Shown here: positions 17,301 to 26,093 of the stretch, in pieces
Layout of the letters: each line of letters starts with the position of its first letter
Position numbering within the stretch: position 1 is the stretch's first letter
From: Virgibacillus_P tibetensis
GTDB taxonomy: Bacteria > Bacillota > Bacilli > Bacillales > Amphibacillaceae
Length of the DNA stretch: 64,000 nt
Assembly: GCF_036026595.1 (NCBI RefSeq)
Contig: NZ_JARZFX010000011.1
Span: forward strand, 35,422 to 99,421
Direction: 5' to 3'
The notes under the pieces: model-generated
Databases searched by the model: none
Seen by the model: only the letters and a program-made list of their open reading frames with translations
What the model was told of the DNA's origin: nothing
Translations under genes and position numbers: made by a program

Positions 17301-18755
17301 TTCCTTTAATAACTGATACAGGGAATGAAGAACCTGATCGCGTGACCGCTCATGATAGACGAAGCCACGAACATTCACATCCCGAACACTTGCATGTGGA
17401 AGCCAGCGCATCCAGTTCCACTGCTCTTTTTCCTCTTGTGGGAAAACCGTAATAAATTGCAAATCATGATAGCTATGAAACAAGGAAAGCTGCATCACCA
17501 TTAATTGTAGCTGTTCAATAACTAGCTGCCGATGACCAATATAACCAACAGGTCCTTTATTAAACGAGGTAACGACTGGGACATTTGTAATTTCCTTATA
17601 TTGCTGGAGCAATTCGATTGCCTCGTCAACCAGTTCATCCTTCTCTTGTGTAAATTCTTCTTCATTAAATTCAATTTCAAAGCTTGAATCAACCTTACCC
17701 AGTCCTGTACGGAAACTGAGGAAATCATGGTGGTAAATCGTTTTTTCATAAATTCTCGCTGTTAATCCTATGGCCATCTCCTTGATTTGCTCCACTGTAG
17801 GATAATGATACGTCAGAGCGTGCCGTTGTTCTTCACTCGCTTTAAAAAGCTCCTTCGTTTTACGCTGTAAATAAGCTTTATAGCTCTCTTCTCTTTCCTT
17901 CATATCTGTCTTATATTTTTTGACACTTTTCACATAGGACGTAATCGAGAATATGATCGTGACGATTGTTACAGAAAGCATGACCATAATATAAATTCCC
18001 CGTGGCTGTACAAGCGAAATAAGAACAAGTGCAACAATTAAAACGAGTGGTGGCACAATCGTTCGTGCCAGTTGCTCACTTGGTTTTGATGGCTTATTGG
18101 ACGGTTTAGCAATTGTCCGCTTATCCTCAGGCTCCCGATAGATGATTCTTGGTGAACGGTGGTAGTCTGGATATTCTCCTTGATAGGGATGATTCTTACC
18201 AATTAACGCAACTAGCCGCGAACGAAATTGTTTGTTCGAGGCAGTAATTTGTATATCATTATGATTGACAACAATGATGACACCATCGATAAATAGTTGA
18301 TCACCTGGTTCGACCGTTGCCTGCCCCTTCACAATGGCAAAATTATGGTAAACATCTCCTTGCTGTACATCCAATGTAAAAGGGAGTGTTGCTTCTCTTC
18401 GTAACAGGACGAAGTTAGCTGTTGTATCATGAATCACTACATCATCGTAGTCAGAAGCACTACATGTAATGGACTGTTTACCAGCAATATCATAAAAATA
18501 CCCCTGATCGAAATGAAGTAAATAAAATTCCATTGGTTGACCTGAAAGCTGTATGGAAAGGTGATTATGTAAAAGCTCATCCCCAACTCTACAAGCTTTC
18601 CCATCCCACTTGACTGTCAAAGAACCATCGAGCCCGGGAAAGGTTAGATTGTCCGACCAAGCATTACCTACAGTTATTTCCTTTGGTGTATCCTCAACTA
18701 AATGGCATTTATGTAATTGATGATGATAGGTAACCATGAGTAATTTTTGTGCCAT
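14307..18755 (-). CDS. essC: EssC/YukB-type T7SS FtsK/SpoIIIE ATPase
   Basis: A 1482-residue membrane ATPase that powers type VII secretion. The N-terminal 200 residues form two FHA-like beta domains, followed by two membrane segments (about residues 228-272). The first ATPase domain has a full Walker A (GTTGSGKSE, near residue 672) and DEFAELK. The second has GYGKST near residue 1017 with LDNYD. The third, from about 1290, has lost its P-loop, as usual in the family. The length matches Firmicute EssC. The C-terminal domain is the part that varies between strains and is linked to the effector set encoded next to it, here the LXG operon. GGGAGAA lies before the ATG. It is the last core gene of the secretion operon. 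Confidence 0.97.
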   Translation of the reverse strand: MAQKLLMVTYHHQLHKCHLVEDTPKEITVGNAWSDNLTFPGLDGSLTVKWDGKACRVGDELLHNHLSIQLSGQPMEFYLLHFDQGYFYDIAGKQSITCSASDYDDVVIHDTTANFVLLRREATLPFTLDVQQGDVYHNFAIVKGQATVEPGDQLFIDGVIIVVNHNDIQITASNKQFRSRLVALIGKNHPYQGEYPDYHRSPRIIYREPEDKRTIAKPSNKPSKPSEQLARTIVPPLVLIVALVLISLVQPRGIYIMVMLSVTIVTIIFSITSYVKSVKKYKTDMKEREESYKAYLQRKTKELFKASEEQRHALTYHYPTVEQIKEMAIGLTARIYEKTIYHHDFLSFRTGLGKVDSSFEIEFNEEEFTQEKDELVDEAIELLQQYKEITNVPVVTSFNKGPVGYIGHRQLVIEQLQLMVMQLSLFHSYHDLQFITVFPQEEKEQWNWMRWLPHASVRDVNVRGFVYHERSRDQVLHSLYQLLKERQNILNEKTSQHEKTYFSPHYMVLVTDEKMILDHTVMEFFNEDPSELGVSLVFVQDVMQALPEHVKTVIDIRDTKNGTIILEEGELVNKHFTPDHFRKDFNKEEISRALAPINHLQNLKNSIPESVTFLEMYGVEKVEELAISKRWNVNETYKSLAVPLGLRGKEDIVQLNLHEKAHGPHGLVAGTTGSGKSEIIQSYILSLAVNFHPYEVAFLLIDYKGGGMANLFKHLPHLLGTITNLERAQSMRALASIKAELQKRQRLFGEHHVNHINQYQKLFKQGKASEPMPHLFLISDEFAELKSEQPDFMKELVSTARIGRSLGIHLILATQKPSGVVDDQIWSNSKFKLALKVQNESDSNEILKTPDAAEITLPGRSYLQVGNNEIYELFQSAWSGAAYVPDKDDHEYVDTTIYAINELGQYDILTEDLSGLENKEEIEKASTELDAVIDYIADFTEAEQIDPLARPWLPPLPERIFPEELHPVSFKEAWLEPKKPLQATIGLLDQPELQAQTPLTLNLTKDGHIAVFSSPGYGKSTFLQTVVMDLVRQQNPEQLQLYLLDFGTNGLLPLQNIPHVADTLLIDEDEKIGKLLRLLTTKMKERKQKLSHYGVANMEMYEKASGETVPNVCIILDNYDSVREAEFSDEFEKLMTQIAREGASIGIHLVISAGRQSAMRMPLISNIKTQISLYLIETTEVRTIVGRTEIELEEIAGRGLIKLEDPVLFQTMLPTKGEEALQVISSIQEIAKEMDEHWEGERPEGIPMIPEGVLDFNQFKKQRKTKELIESNLFPLGLEFEEVEPVAFNPSRHGHLTVVSDRRDGLDKLNQSLAKNISNLSSSYQTMLIDTSEQKLVEIGKMMNAYISEQNGIVVVKEDLLTEINSRLKNNENSINWIVQITDLEDFCKRSNLGDDEIAVLLEQGAKVGIHFVLCGDYSYIGQSFEQVAKYVRSQSTVGLISMRLSDQDIFKQPYIRQETYPNPFECYFAMDHQHVKLKIPE

Positions 18756-18812
18756 TTCTTTCTCCCTCTCTAACGCAAAAGCAAATGTTATTTATTCCGC
18801 TAATGACTGCTT

Positions 18813-20087
18813 TTAATCTTCGTCTTCCGTTTCCACTTGTTCTTCCGTTTCTTGTTCATCTGTTTCATGCTCTTCCATATCATCGATTATTTCACTCGTC
18901 GTTTCCTCCACTTGCTCCGCCCCATCACCATCTATGTTGTAATCCTCACTATATTGTCTTAATTGATCCTGTAATGCATTCACTTCTTCGTCTCGTTCTG
19001 TACCTGTTAGTGTCGGATCATTTTTAGCCTGTTCTATTTTCTTTATGAGTCCATACATAATAAGCTGTGGGTCATCCATGTACTTTGCCTTTTCAATAGT
19101 CTCATCAAATTGACCACGACCATTGTAAATCCAATAAACCAAATAATCTGGAGCGCTTTTCAAACTTACATGCTTTAAAATAACCTCTTTCTCTTTCCCT
19201 GATAGATTCTCAACTTGTATATAGGAATACGCTAAAATATATTTCGTTTGACTTGGCAAATCTTCAGGATTCGTTCCTTCTAATGTAGAAATTACACTAC
19301 CATAATCAGATGCAAGAAACTCTCCATGGGCATCCAATAAATCACCTTGATAAGGATCTTTTACAAAGCTATAATAGGTAAGTGGTGCAGCCAGTAGTAT
19401 GGATACAATGATCATGATGATTGCGAGTTGTTTAAAGAGGCGAAATCGTTTTCTAAGAACAAGTTCCATTGTGCTTTCGGTTTTCTTTTGTTCCTTTAGA
19501 TAACTGTCGAACAGAAAGGTTTTCAGCTGGGCAAGATCATTTATTTCACTGATCTGACGTTCAAACTCAGTATCCGTCGCATTTTGCAAGGAACCATTAT
19601 ACAACTGCTCGAACGTATATTTTTTGGAAAAAAGGGCAATGCTCAAACATTTATACTGTTTTAAGAAAACTGCTTCATCCATTTCAAACGGGGGTACCAT
19701 GTTGCGTAGACCTCGATAAATAATAACCGGCATCAAATTTTCATCATACATCATATTATCTGGATGCAGGAAGAATGTGAGTCTCGTAGATAGATAACTT
19801 TCGAGCTTTGCAATATTACATAAAAGCCTTAACTTATCATTCTTATTTAGCTTCCCGGCTTGTGACCAGCTTCTTCGGTTCGGATCGATTGGATAGGAGA
19901 TAAGAAATGCATCGACTTCTTCAACGATTTGAATAGGAACAAATGATTCCGAGGGGTTCAACATCAAGTCCATTTGCCTGATATCTGTTACCTTTGTTTG
20001 TGACTTCGGCAATTGAAGTTGCCAATGATCCTTCTGTATATGAAATTGTAGGGAGATATTCTCCATCTGTATCGTTTTATGCTCCAT
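18813..20087 (-). CDS. essB: EssB/YukC T7SS membrane component
   Basis: A protein of about 424 residues with an N-terminal pseudokinase-like cytoplasmic domain (residues 1-210), one membrane segment (about 219-240, LAIIMIIVSILLAAPLTYY) and a helical extracytoplasmic domain ending in a very acidic tail (EEHETDEQETEEQVETEDED). The ATG at 20087 (MEHKTIQMENIS) is preferred because GGAGGAG lies 9 nt upstream; the ATG at 20105 is inside that binding site. EssB is a structural part of the secretion pore, contacting EssC. It follows esaB by 42 bp in the same operon. Confidence 0.93.
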   Translation of the reverse strand: MEHKTIQMENISLQFHIQKDHWQLQLPKSQTKVTDIRQMDLMLNPSESFVPIQIVEEVDAFLISYPIDPNRRSWSQAGKLNKNDKLRLLCNIAKLESYLSTRLTFFLHPDNMMYDENLMPVIIYRGLRNMVPPFEMDEAVFLKQYKCLSIALFSKKYTFEQLYNGSLQNATDTEFERQISEINDLAQLKTFLFDSYLKEQKKTESTMELVLRKRFRLFKQLAIIMIIVSILLAAPLTYYSFVKDPYQGDLLDAHGEFLASDYGSVISTLEGTNPEDLPSQTKYILAYSYIQVENLSGKEKEVILKHVSLKSAPDYLVYWIYNGRGQFDETIEKAKYMDDPQLIMYGLIKKIEQAKNDPTLTGTERDEEVNALQDQLRQYSEDYNIDGDGAEQVEETTSEIIDDMEEHETDEQETEEQVETEDED

Positions 20088-20129
20088 ATGAATTGACTCC
20101 TCCATAAATTAACAAACCAAAAATCATTT

Positions 20130-20387
20130 TTATAAGACAACTAGAATATCCCCGTCAGTAACTGGAAAATCTGTTAATTGGTCGTCATCAGCTAGTAAAA
20201 GATTTTTGGTAATTACTTTGATCGAACATCGTGTAACGGCACGATAATCCAGATTTAAAATTTCCATCACATACTGAAGTAGTTGTTTGACGGATAACTG
20301 TATCGGAATTCGCAAATCATACATTCCACCTTCATTTATCCATTTACTAAAATCCATTGTCACATTAATATGCGTATTCTGAGCCAT
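20130..20387 (-). CDS. esaB: EsaB/YukD ubiquitin-like T7SS protein
   Basis: An 85-residue protein, MAQNTHINVTMDFSKW..YDLRIP..LSVKQLLQYVMEIL, with the beta-grasp (ubiquitin-like) pattern of YukD. It is a cytoplasmic accessory needed for secretion. AGGAGGTAAGAAG precedes the ATG. It lies between essA and essB as in other Firmicute T7SS loci. Confidence 0.93.
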   Translation of the reverse strand: MAQNTHINVTMDFSKWINEGGMYDLRIPIQLSVKQLLQYVMEILNLDYRAVTRCSIKVITKNLLLADDDQLTDFPVTDGDILVVL

Positions 20388-20398
20388 CTTCTTACCTC

Positions 20399-20905
20399 CT
20401 AATCAAACAGTTTTTGCATCATAAAATAGAGGCCACCGCAAAGCAGGAGGGCTAGTGCTGTCAACGTTACTAAAACCTTTTCCCCAAAACCAGAGCCACT
20501 ATCTTCCTGACTCACTTGGTTGGTAAATGATGAAGCAGAACTCGTATAATCACTTGCAAATAAAGCCTCTTTGATATCAAGTGCTGTCGTATTTGAATCG
20601 ATTTCTTTTGTAAATAAAGAACGTTCCAATTCTTCAAGTGATTCTTCCTGCTCTTTTTTTACTTCTGTAAACCAGACTTGTGTCTCTTCTGTAAATAGTG
20701 TTGGAAAAACCTTTTCTAATTCCGTTTGATTCATTTGCGTACGTTCACTCTCACCCTTAATGATTCGATCAATCTTCAACTGTAAACTACCAGATTTGGG
20801 TTCCATATCATTCATATTTGTTTCTGCTGATGTCTGATTCACATCAAACATCAGCAGTATGAAAGTTACCAATAAGAATACATTAACTTTCAGCCTTGAC
20901 TTCAT
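20399..20905 (-). CDS. essA: EssA T7SS membrane protein
   Basis: A 168-residue protein with an N-terminal hydrophobic segment or signal (residues 5-25), an acidic extracytoplasmic middle, and a C-terminal membrane segment (VLVTLTALALLLCGGLYFM) with a short basic tail. This matches EssA. Its start overlaps the end of esaA by 23 bp, which implies translational coupling. Sequence conservation in this family is low, so position supports the call. Confidence 0.85.
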   Translation of the reverse strand: MKSRLKVNVFLLVTFILLMFDVNQTSAETNMNDMEPKSGSLQLKIDRIIKGESERTQMNQTELEKVFPTLFTEETQVWFTEVKKEQEESLEELERSLFTKEIDSNTTALDIKEALFASDYTSSASSFTNQVSQEDSGSGFGEKVLVTLTALALLLCGGLYFMMQKLFD

Positions 20906-23900
20906 TGTCTAGATCCCTTTCCCCTTTTGAATGATTTAGAACGAGTAAATTAGCTAAAGCTCCGATTACAATCACTCCAGTGATAACTAGAAATGCGAGT
21001 GGATAATTTGCCGTTTCTTGAGATATACGTAACAACAGTGATTCAACGTATTGTAAAGGTGAAGCCTTTCTTAATCCTTCTAATCCCGCTATACCTAAGC
21101 CAAGTGCATTTGTTAAAAATAAATACAGGCTTAAAGTAATCAGCAAGATAAACATACCAATCATTTTTAACTGTCTTAATAAGTAAGTTGCAACCAGTAG
21201 CATCGCGGTCACTAACAAAATAATTAATGCAGTGAGCAATACCATACTTCCGTCGCTAATTTTCAAGAAATAGCTAGAAGTGACACCAATTATTGTTCCT
21301 TCTAACACACCGATTCCTGCAGTAATTAACGTAATAGGCGTGTTCCAAGCGATTAATGACTTCTCGGTCGCAAATTGATCAGTATCCACCCGTTTTTGGG
21401 TAATGGTTGAAATAACATAGGATGTAAATAAGACAACAATAAAGCAGATCAGAACAAGGAAATATGGTGTAAATGTTTGATTCGCTGTAATTGTCCCTGC
21501 ATTACTTGTTTGTACTGGATTAGAAAGAAAATCATATAGATTTTCATTTTCTCTATCTCCAATACGACTATTCGCAAGCACACCCGCAAATTTTTCTGCA
21601 AATTGTTGATCTTCCAGGAGCTTATTTGTCATGTCTACCGACAATACTTCAGCCTGGTTGACCAAAGCCACACCACTCTCTTCAATTGTTTCTGCCTGAA
21701 GGTCGATATGATCAAACGTTTCATACACGTGTTCAGCGGAATCGAAGTTCCTCTGTGCCTGCTCTGCAAGTGATTCACTTGTCATTAAGAGCGGCCTGAA
21801 CGCATCGCTCAATGTCATAATCGCCATTTGTTCGCCATCATCATTCACTTGAATTTCCATTTGTTCATCGAGCATAGCATTACTTTCATCTCGCCATGCA
21901 TCCACTTTTGCTAAGGTTTCTCCAAGTGCTTCATTCAGTGCAATTGCTTGCTCTCCTGTAGCAACAACTTGCTCTACAAACTGTTCAGCATTGTTAGCTG
22001 CTTGCCGGGCCTCTTGGCGATACAAGCGGATTTGCGCTTCTAGATTTGCTAAAGGCTGACGAATTTCTTCTGTTACACCATCAATGACTTGATTCACAAT
22101 GTAATCGTTTAGTAGGTCTGCAATGTCTTTTTCATTAAATAAATGATAGAGCGATAATTTAGATTCAGCTCCCCATTCTGTCAATCGTTTTTCATTCAGA
22201 TCGTTCCTTAAATCATGTGATCCCATTTCTAGCCCGAAATAACTTTCATACGAGGAGAGCAATTTTTGATAAGGGCTTATAGTATTTATAACCGTATTAA
22301 TCAGGCTTTTTGTTGTTATATCCATTTCTGTTAGTGGTGACATTACTTCATGACGAATCGTATTATTGATCACTTTTACTTTTTCAATAACAGGTGTTTC
22401 TTCATCCTCTTTATTTTTTTGAACATCACCAGCAGCGTCTGAATCATTATCACCTTTATCTGGCTGATTACCTGATCCCGATGTATTATCCTCGTCACGT
22501 ACATCGGTATTGTCATTATTAGTTTCATCTGACTGGTCAGGGCTTTCTTCCGAGTCAGATGGATTTTCTTCTTTTTCAGTAGAATCTTGTAGCTCATTCG
22601 ATAATTGATTATTGGATTGCTCCAAGTCATCTTCTTGGGCTTCAACGCGCTGGCTTGCAATTAATGGTGCTTTTGCCATTTGTATGGCAACCTCATCTGG
22701 TTCATCGACATTGGTTATATCTTCTTGATGCAGTTCCCATCCCCATGATACAGTTTGGTATATATCAATTTCCTTATCTTTATCCAATAGCAGCGTTACA
22801 TCAACGGTAAAATTACCTTTTTGATTCGCTCGAAGGTTAATTTTTCCATCTTCAAGATACTTTGTATAATCTTTTTCTTCCTTATTTGGAAGCGTTAGTG
22901 ATAACCTTTCAACCGAATACCCTTCTGGAATTCTTAATTTAAATGTTTGACCAGATTTTTTTTTATTTTCCGGAAGCTCAACCGTGTCTGTAATGGTTAT
23001 CCCATTTGTTCTAATGTGATCCTTAAGTTCTTTGATCTTATTTAGATCCGATAAAATTTCGTCACCATCACTACGATGCGCCACAAATTCAATTTCCGAA
23101 TTATATTTATTTGTTACTGCTATAACATTTTTTATCTCGGTAACCGTTTCTTCAGGTAAACCATATCCACCAAAATCCGCTTCGTTTAACGATGGTAATT
23201 TAGAGATTTGTTTTCGAATGTTTTCTCTTACGTTTGCATCTGGATTCTCAAATAATGTATTGATATTCAACTGATTATCTTCGGCAAATGCATTAGCCAA
23301 CAGCTCAGACAAGCGGTTCGATACCTTATTTTTAAAGCTGTTCGGATTCTCTGGATCTAACAGCTGATATAATTTCAACTCGGTATCTTCGACTTTTTTA
23401 AGCGATGATTGTAAATGATCCTGCAGAGCTAATGATCCATTCATAATAGTGGTACTACCGAATCCAACTGGTTGGTTATACATCAGTGTGTTTATTGCAT
23501 CATTTCCTCTTTGCTGAAACTGCTGATTAATAATCGTATTAGCAGCTTGCAGTTGTTCAAGCTGACGATCTACATCTTGATGGCTTAAATCGTTATGGTA
23601 TTCATTAAAAATTTCATAAAAGTATAATAAAGATTGACGATTCGTTTCTTTTAATTGTGTAACTTCGTCAAGATTAGATACATAGTCTTGCTCTAATTCA
23701 GCACCACTTACCAATTTTTCCTCATAGGCCCTCAGCATTTCTTCAAAACCGCTAAAACTATCTTTCGATAACGCTGTGTTATCTTTAATTTGACCGAATT
23801 GGCTCGTATACCCTTCAAGTGGATTATAGATCGCACTGTTATATGTATTTGTATGTAGTGCCTGTTTTTCTATTATTTCGCCAATATTGTCCTGTGCATC

Positions 23901-24404
23901 TTGTAGATTACCGATAATACTAGCAAAATAAACATCGATGATGCGGCGGTTAAAATCATTCAGTATTTGACTAGCTGTTTTTTCAGCTTCAACACTAACT
24001 CTTTCATTTTCCGATGCATTAATTTTATAACTTAGTACGACTGGCTCTGGCGCTTCCGTTTCGAAAGATAATGCCTTTATAGAAAAATCGTTCGGGATGA
24101 TAATCATCATGTCATATGTATTTCTTTCCAAGCCACTTTCCGCAACACCCCGACTAACAACATACCAGTCATGTTCATTGTTACTATCTACACTCTTTAC
24201 AAAGGCGTCACCAAACACTAATTCGCCACCATTAAACGTGTCACCCTCATCTTCATTTACGAGAGCAATGGCCATTTTGTGTGTTTCATTGGGCGTTTCT
24301 TTTTCAGTTTCTGCTTCTTGATTCAAAACAAGAAAAGATAAACCTGAGGCGAGTAAAATGATTAAAATAAGAAAAAGTAACCATCGCTTATCCATATATT
24401 TCAT
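20883..24404 (-). CDS. esaA: EsaA/YueB-type T7SS extracellular-spanning protein
   Basis: A 1173-residue protein with one N-terminal membrane anchor (residues 8-26), a very long helical extracellular region, and five or so C-terminal membrane segments from about residue 975. This is the architecture of EsaA and of YueB, the SPP1 phage receptor. A low-complexity Ser/Asp/Asn/Glu-rich stretch at about residues 590-675 probably forms a flexible linker through the wall. It would project T7SS fibres through the peptidoglycan. AGGAGC lies 12 nt before the first ATG; a second ATG three codons in is possible. Confidence 0.93.
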   Translation of the reverse strand: MKYMDKRWLLFLILIILLASGLSFLVLNQEAETEKETPNETHKMAIALVNEDEGDTFNGGELVFGDAFVKSVDSNNEHDWYVVSRGVAESGLERNTYDMMIIIPNDFSIKALSFETEAPEPVVLSYKINASENERVSVEAEKTASQILNDFNRRIIDVYFASIIGNLQDAQDNIGEIIEKQALHTNTYNSAIYNPLEGYTSQFGQIKDNTALSKDSFSGFEEMLRAYEEKLVSGAELEQDYVSNLDEVTQLKETNRQSLLYFYEIFNEYHNDLSHQDVDRQLEQLQAANTIINQQFQQRGNDAINTLMYNQPVGFGSTTIMNGSLALQDHLQSSLKKVEDTELKLYQLLDPENPNSFKNKVSNRLSELLANAFAEDNQLNINTLFENPDANVRENIRKQISKLPSLNEADFGGYGLPEETVTEIKNVIAVTNKYNSEIEFVAHRSDGDEILSDLNKIKELKDHIRTNGITITDTVELPENKKKSGQTFKLRIPEGYSVERLSLTLPNKEEKDYTKYLEDGKINLRANQKGNFTVDVTLLLDKDKEIDIYQTVSWGWELHQEDITNVDEPDEVAIQMAKAPLIASQRVEAQEDDLEQSNNQLSNELQDSTEKEENPSDSEESPDQSDETNNDNTDVRDEDNTSGSGNQPDKGDNDSDAAGDVQKNKEDEETPVIEKVKVINNTIRHEVMSPLTEMDITTKSLINTVINTISPYQKLLSSYESYFGLEMGSHDLRNDLNEKRLTEWGAESKLSLYHLFNEKDIADLLNDYIVNQVIDGVTEEIRQPLANLEAQIRLYRQEARQAANNAEQFVEQVVATGEQAIALNEALGETLAKVDAWRDESNAMLDEQMEIQVNDDGEQMAIMTLSDAFRPLLMTSESLAEQAQRNFDSAEHVYETFDHIDLQAETIEESGVALVNQAEVLSVDMTNKLLEDQQFAEKFAGVLANSRIGDRENENLYDFLSNPVQTSNAGTITANQTFTPYFLVLICFIVVLFTSYVISTITQKRVDTDQFATEKSLIAWNTPITLITAGIGVLEGTIIGVTSSYFLKISDGSMVLLTALIILLVTAMLLVATYLLRQLKMIGMFILLITLSLYLFLTNALGLGIAGLEGLRKASPLQYVESLLLRISQETANYPLAFLVITGVIVIGALANLLVLNHSKGERDLDNEVKAES

Positions 24405-24722
24405 TTGCTACTTCAGCTCCTGCGAATTAAATGTACAAAAAAACTCTTAAGCATGATTCAATTGTTAACTAAAATTCAATTCTAGTAATAAGAATAATAG
24501 TAAAATGCCGATTAGAAAACTTGGCAACTGCCTAAGCCTTTGGGTGTATGCCTTAGTTGCTAAAAATAAGACACTACTTCTTCATTATGTTGAGTATGTA
24601 GAGTTAATTAACTGACATTCTATTGGTAGATTACGAATACATGGGCCACACAACTTTAATTGCGTAGCCCACCATGTGATAGAAGGTATTCTAACTTTAG
24701 TTCTCTACGCTAAGCTCACTAC
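24405..24722. other. Spacer between esxA and esaA
   Basis: About 318 bp with no gene. It contains an imperfect 39-nt hairpin (24639-24677) and a second weaker inverted repeat (GCAACT...AGTTGC near 24524-24562). Neither is followed by a long T run on the minus strand. Confidence 0.6.
24639..24677 (-). promoter_or_regulatory. Imperfect hairpin between esxA and esaA (possible attenuator)
   Basis: ACATGG-TGGGC pairs with GCCCATGT, and inner ACGCAA pairs with TTGTGT through G-U pairs. In Bacillus and Staphylococcus esxA is expressed more strongly than the downstream machine genes; a hairpin here could stabilise or partly terminate the esxA message. Its role is inferred. Confidence 0.35.
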
Positions 24723-25019
24723 TTATCTTAAACCAAAGTTTTGTGAAAGAGCCTGATCCTGCTGAGCAACCGCTTCAGCTGTTTTCGTTAATTGCATTTC
24801 AATCTCTTGCATTAGCTGAGAAAAATCTTGTACTTTAGGCTTCAGTTCACGGAATTGATCATCAAAGCGTTCAAACGCTCGACCTTCCCATTCCCCTCTA
24901 AGTTCTTCCTGTAAGTTAGACAAGTCCCTTAAAATCTGATCAATTTGTTGTGAACTCTGCCCATACCTTTTTGCTTTTGCCTGTAACTGCTCTGGCGTCA
25001 TACGAATTTGTCCTGACAA
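24723..25019 (-). CDS. esxA: EsxA/YukE WXG100 secreted protein
   Basis: A 98-residue helical-hairpin protein with the W-E-G motif (LRGEWEGRAFERF) in the middle turn and an aromatic C-terminal tail. TTG at 25019 is taken as start: AAAGGAG is 9 nt upstream, and the product MSGQIRMTPEQL aligns with Bacillus YukE (MAGLIRVTPEEL). The ATG at 25028 touches the Shine-Dalgarno sequence and is unsuitable. It is the signature substrate and co-factor of the T7SS and is first in the locus. Confidence 0.93.
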   Translation of the reverse strand: MSGQIRMTPEQLQAKAKRYGQSSQQIDQILRDLSNLQEELRGEWEGRAFERFDDQFRELKPKVQDFSQLMQEIEMQLTKTAEAVAQQDQALSQNFGLR

Positions 25020-25091
25020 ATTTCCCATCTCCTTTAAATCAATAGTGATGAAGGTATAAAGTAAGCTTTTGCTAACACTTCTTCTTACTTA

Positions 25092-25120
25092 AGACTAATT
25101 AACTAGTATTTGAATGTCAA
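25092..25120 (-). promoter_or_regulatory. Candidate SigA promoter of the T7SS locus
   Basis: TTGACA (25115-25120) and TAGTCT (25092-25097) are separated by 17 bp, about 70 bp upstream of the esxA start. Confidence 0.55.
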
Positions 25121-25278
25121 CTAAATATATACAATATTTTGAAAAATAAACATTAAGAACCAATTTTAACCAAATAATCGTTTTTTAAATTAAAAAATAG
25201 GTAATTTGAACTTACGTTAATACAGGGCTTTTTGCTTATGAAGTGAGATTTACGATATTCAAATAGATTTGTAGTTTT

Positions 25279-25539
25279 TTACAAAGTGAGTTTTTCTTTT
25301 TGGAAGGGATGAAAGCCAAAAACACAGCTTATGTTAGAACGGCTTTCTTTAGGAGAAAGGCGTTTTTCAATGAAAACGCTTTTTGTACTGTAATGAAAAT
25401 GGTTCGGGGTAAATATTGATAAAGGAATACGTCTCGCTTTTGCCGCATCAAGAACCCCTTGATTAGATAATGGCCTGCTCCATTCATCCGGTGTAAACGT
25501 AGAATGTGCATGCCGGACAATATACAAGTTCGTCTGCAT
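25279..25539 (-). pseudogene. Truncated histidine phosphatase (phosphoglycerate-mutase-like) remnant
   Basis: The first 35 residues, MQTNLYIVRHAHSTFTPDE followed by RPLSNQG, carry the RH catalytic motif of the histidine phosphatase superfamily (RHAHS). After LDAAK the family sequence stops and an unrelated basic tail follows for about 50 codons. Normal members are about 190 residues long, so at least three quarters is missing. It lies next to the T7SS promoter region and a possible mobile-element relic (25600-25725), suggesting the gene was cut by an insertion or deletion event. Confidence 0.6.
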
Positions 25540-25885
25540 GCTTCATCTGTTCATTTTTTCGATGTACCCACTATGTTAATATGATAAAGCACTGTGGTGT
25601 AGGATAGGAGCTTGTCCCTTGAAGAAACAGAAGCATCTTAAAACTGATCATGTGAGACTAAAAATACTTAAAATCTAACGTTCTCAAAAAATGAAGAGCT
25701 GCGTCTTCTTAAGTATTTTCTTTTTGGCGATATTCTAGAAGTTAATTTTCATGGTAGGTTTGTTAGAGAAATAGATTCACATGTAAAAATATAGTTATAC
25801 AATGTGATTCCTATATACTTATCCAATTGAGTAGTCAATACTTACATAGAATAAATTGAATCCTATAAGAAGGGAGGGAAATAAT
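25540..25885. other. Intergenic region with a possible mobile-element relic
   Basis: No gene was found. At 25600-25725 lies a segment with a palindromic tail (AAATACTTAA ... TTAAGTATTT, with inner GAAGA...TCTTC) that reminds me of the noncoding ends of IS1182-like elements. I cannot confirm this. No transposase frame remains. Confidence 0.3.
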
Positions 25886-25993
25886 TTGGAAAAAAACGAT
25901 GATTTAGTTCAACAACAACCAAAACCGGAGTGTCCTACTTGCCCTGAAGGATCTATTTGTGAAGATCCCTCCGTTAAATGGACCTATTGTTGA
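25886..25993 (+). CDS. 35-residue cysteine-rich peptide
   Basis: TTG start at 25886, 7 nt after an excellent AGGGAGGG. The peptide has an acidic, Gln/Pro-rich N-terminal half and a second half with four cysteines (residues 16, 19, 25 and 35) in the pattern PECPTCPEGSIC...WTYC, ending on cysteine. It is too short for ordinary gene finders. It has no signal peptide. Possible roles include a modified peptide precursor, a metal-binding peptide or a spore component. No modification enzymes lie next to it. I do not recognise it. Confidence 0.5.
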   Translation: MEKNDDLVQQQPKPECPTCPEGSICEDPSVKWTYC

Positions 25994-26014
25994 GGAGAAA
26001 GGGCTTGCCATTAA

Positions 26015-26065
26015 AAAAACTTATTTTAACCCCGCCCTTAAATCAGAACGAGGTTTTAAAATTAA
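26015..26065. terminator. Imperfect hairpin between convergent genes
   Basis: TTTTAACCCCG ... CGAGGTTTTAAAA forms an imperfect stem between the small peptide gene and topB, which converge here. It is AT-rich on both sides, so it could work in either direction. Confidence 0.4.
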
Positions 26066-26093
26066 ATAACTTTATTGTCACTCTACATCAACA

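Noticed and set aside
14307..18755. FtsK/SpoIIIE chromosome translocase
   Set aside because: The FHA domains, three ATPase modules and the surrounding T7SS genes identify it as EssC.
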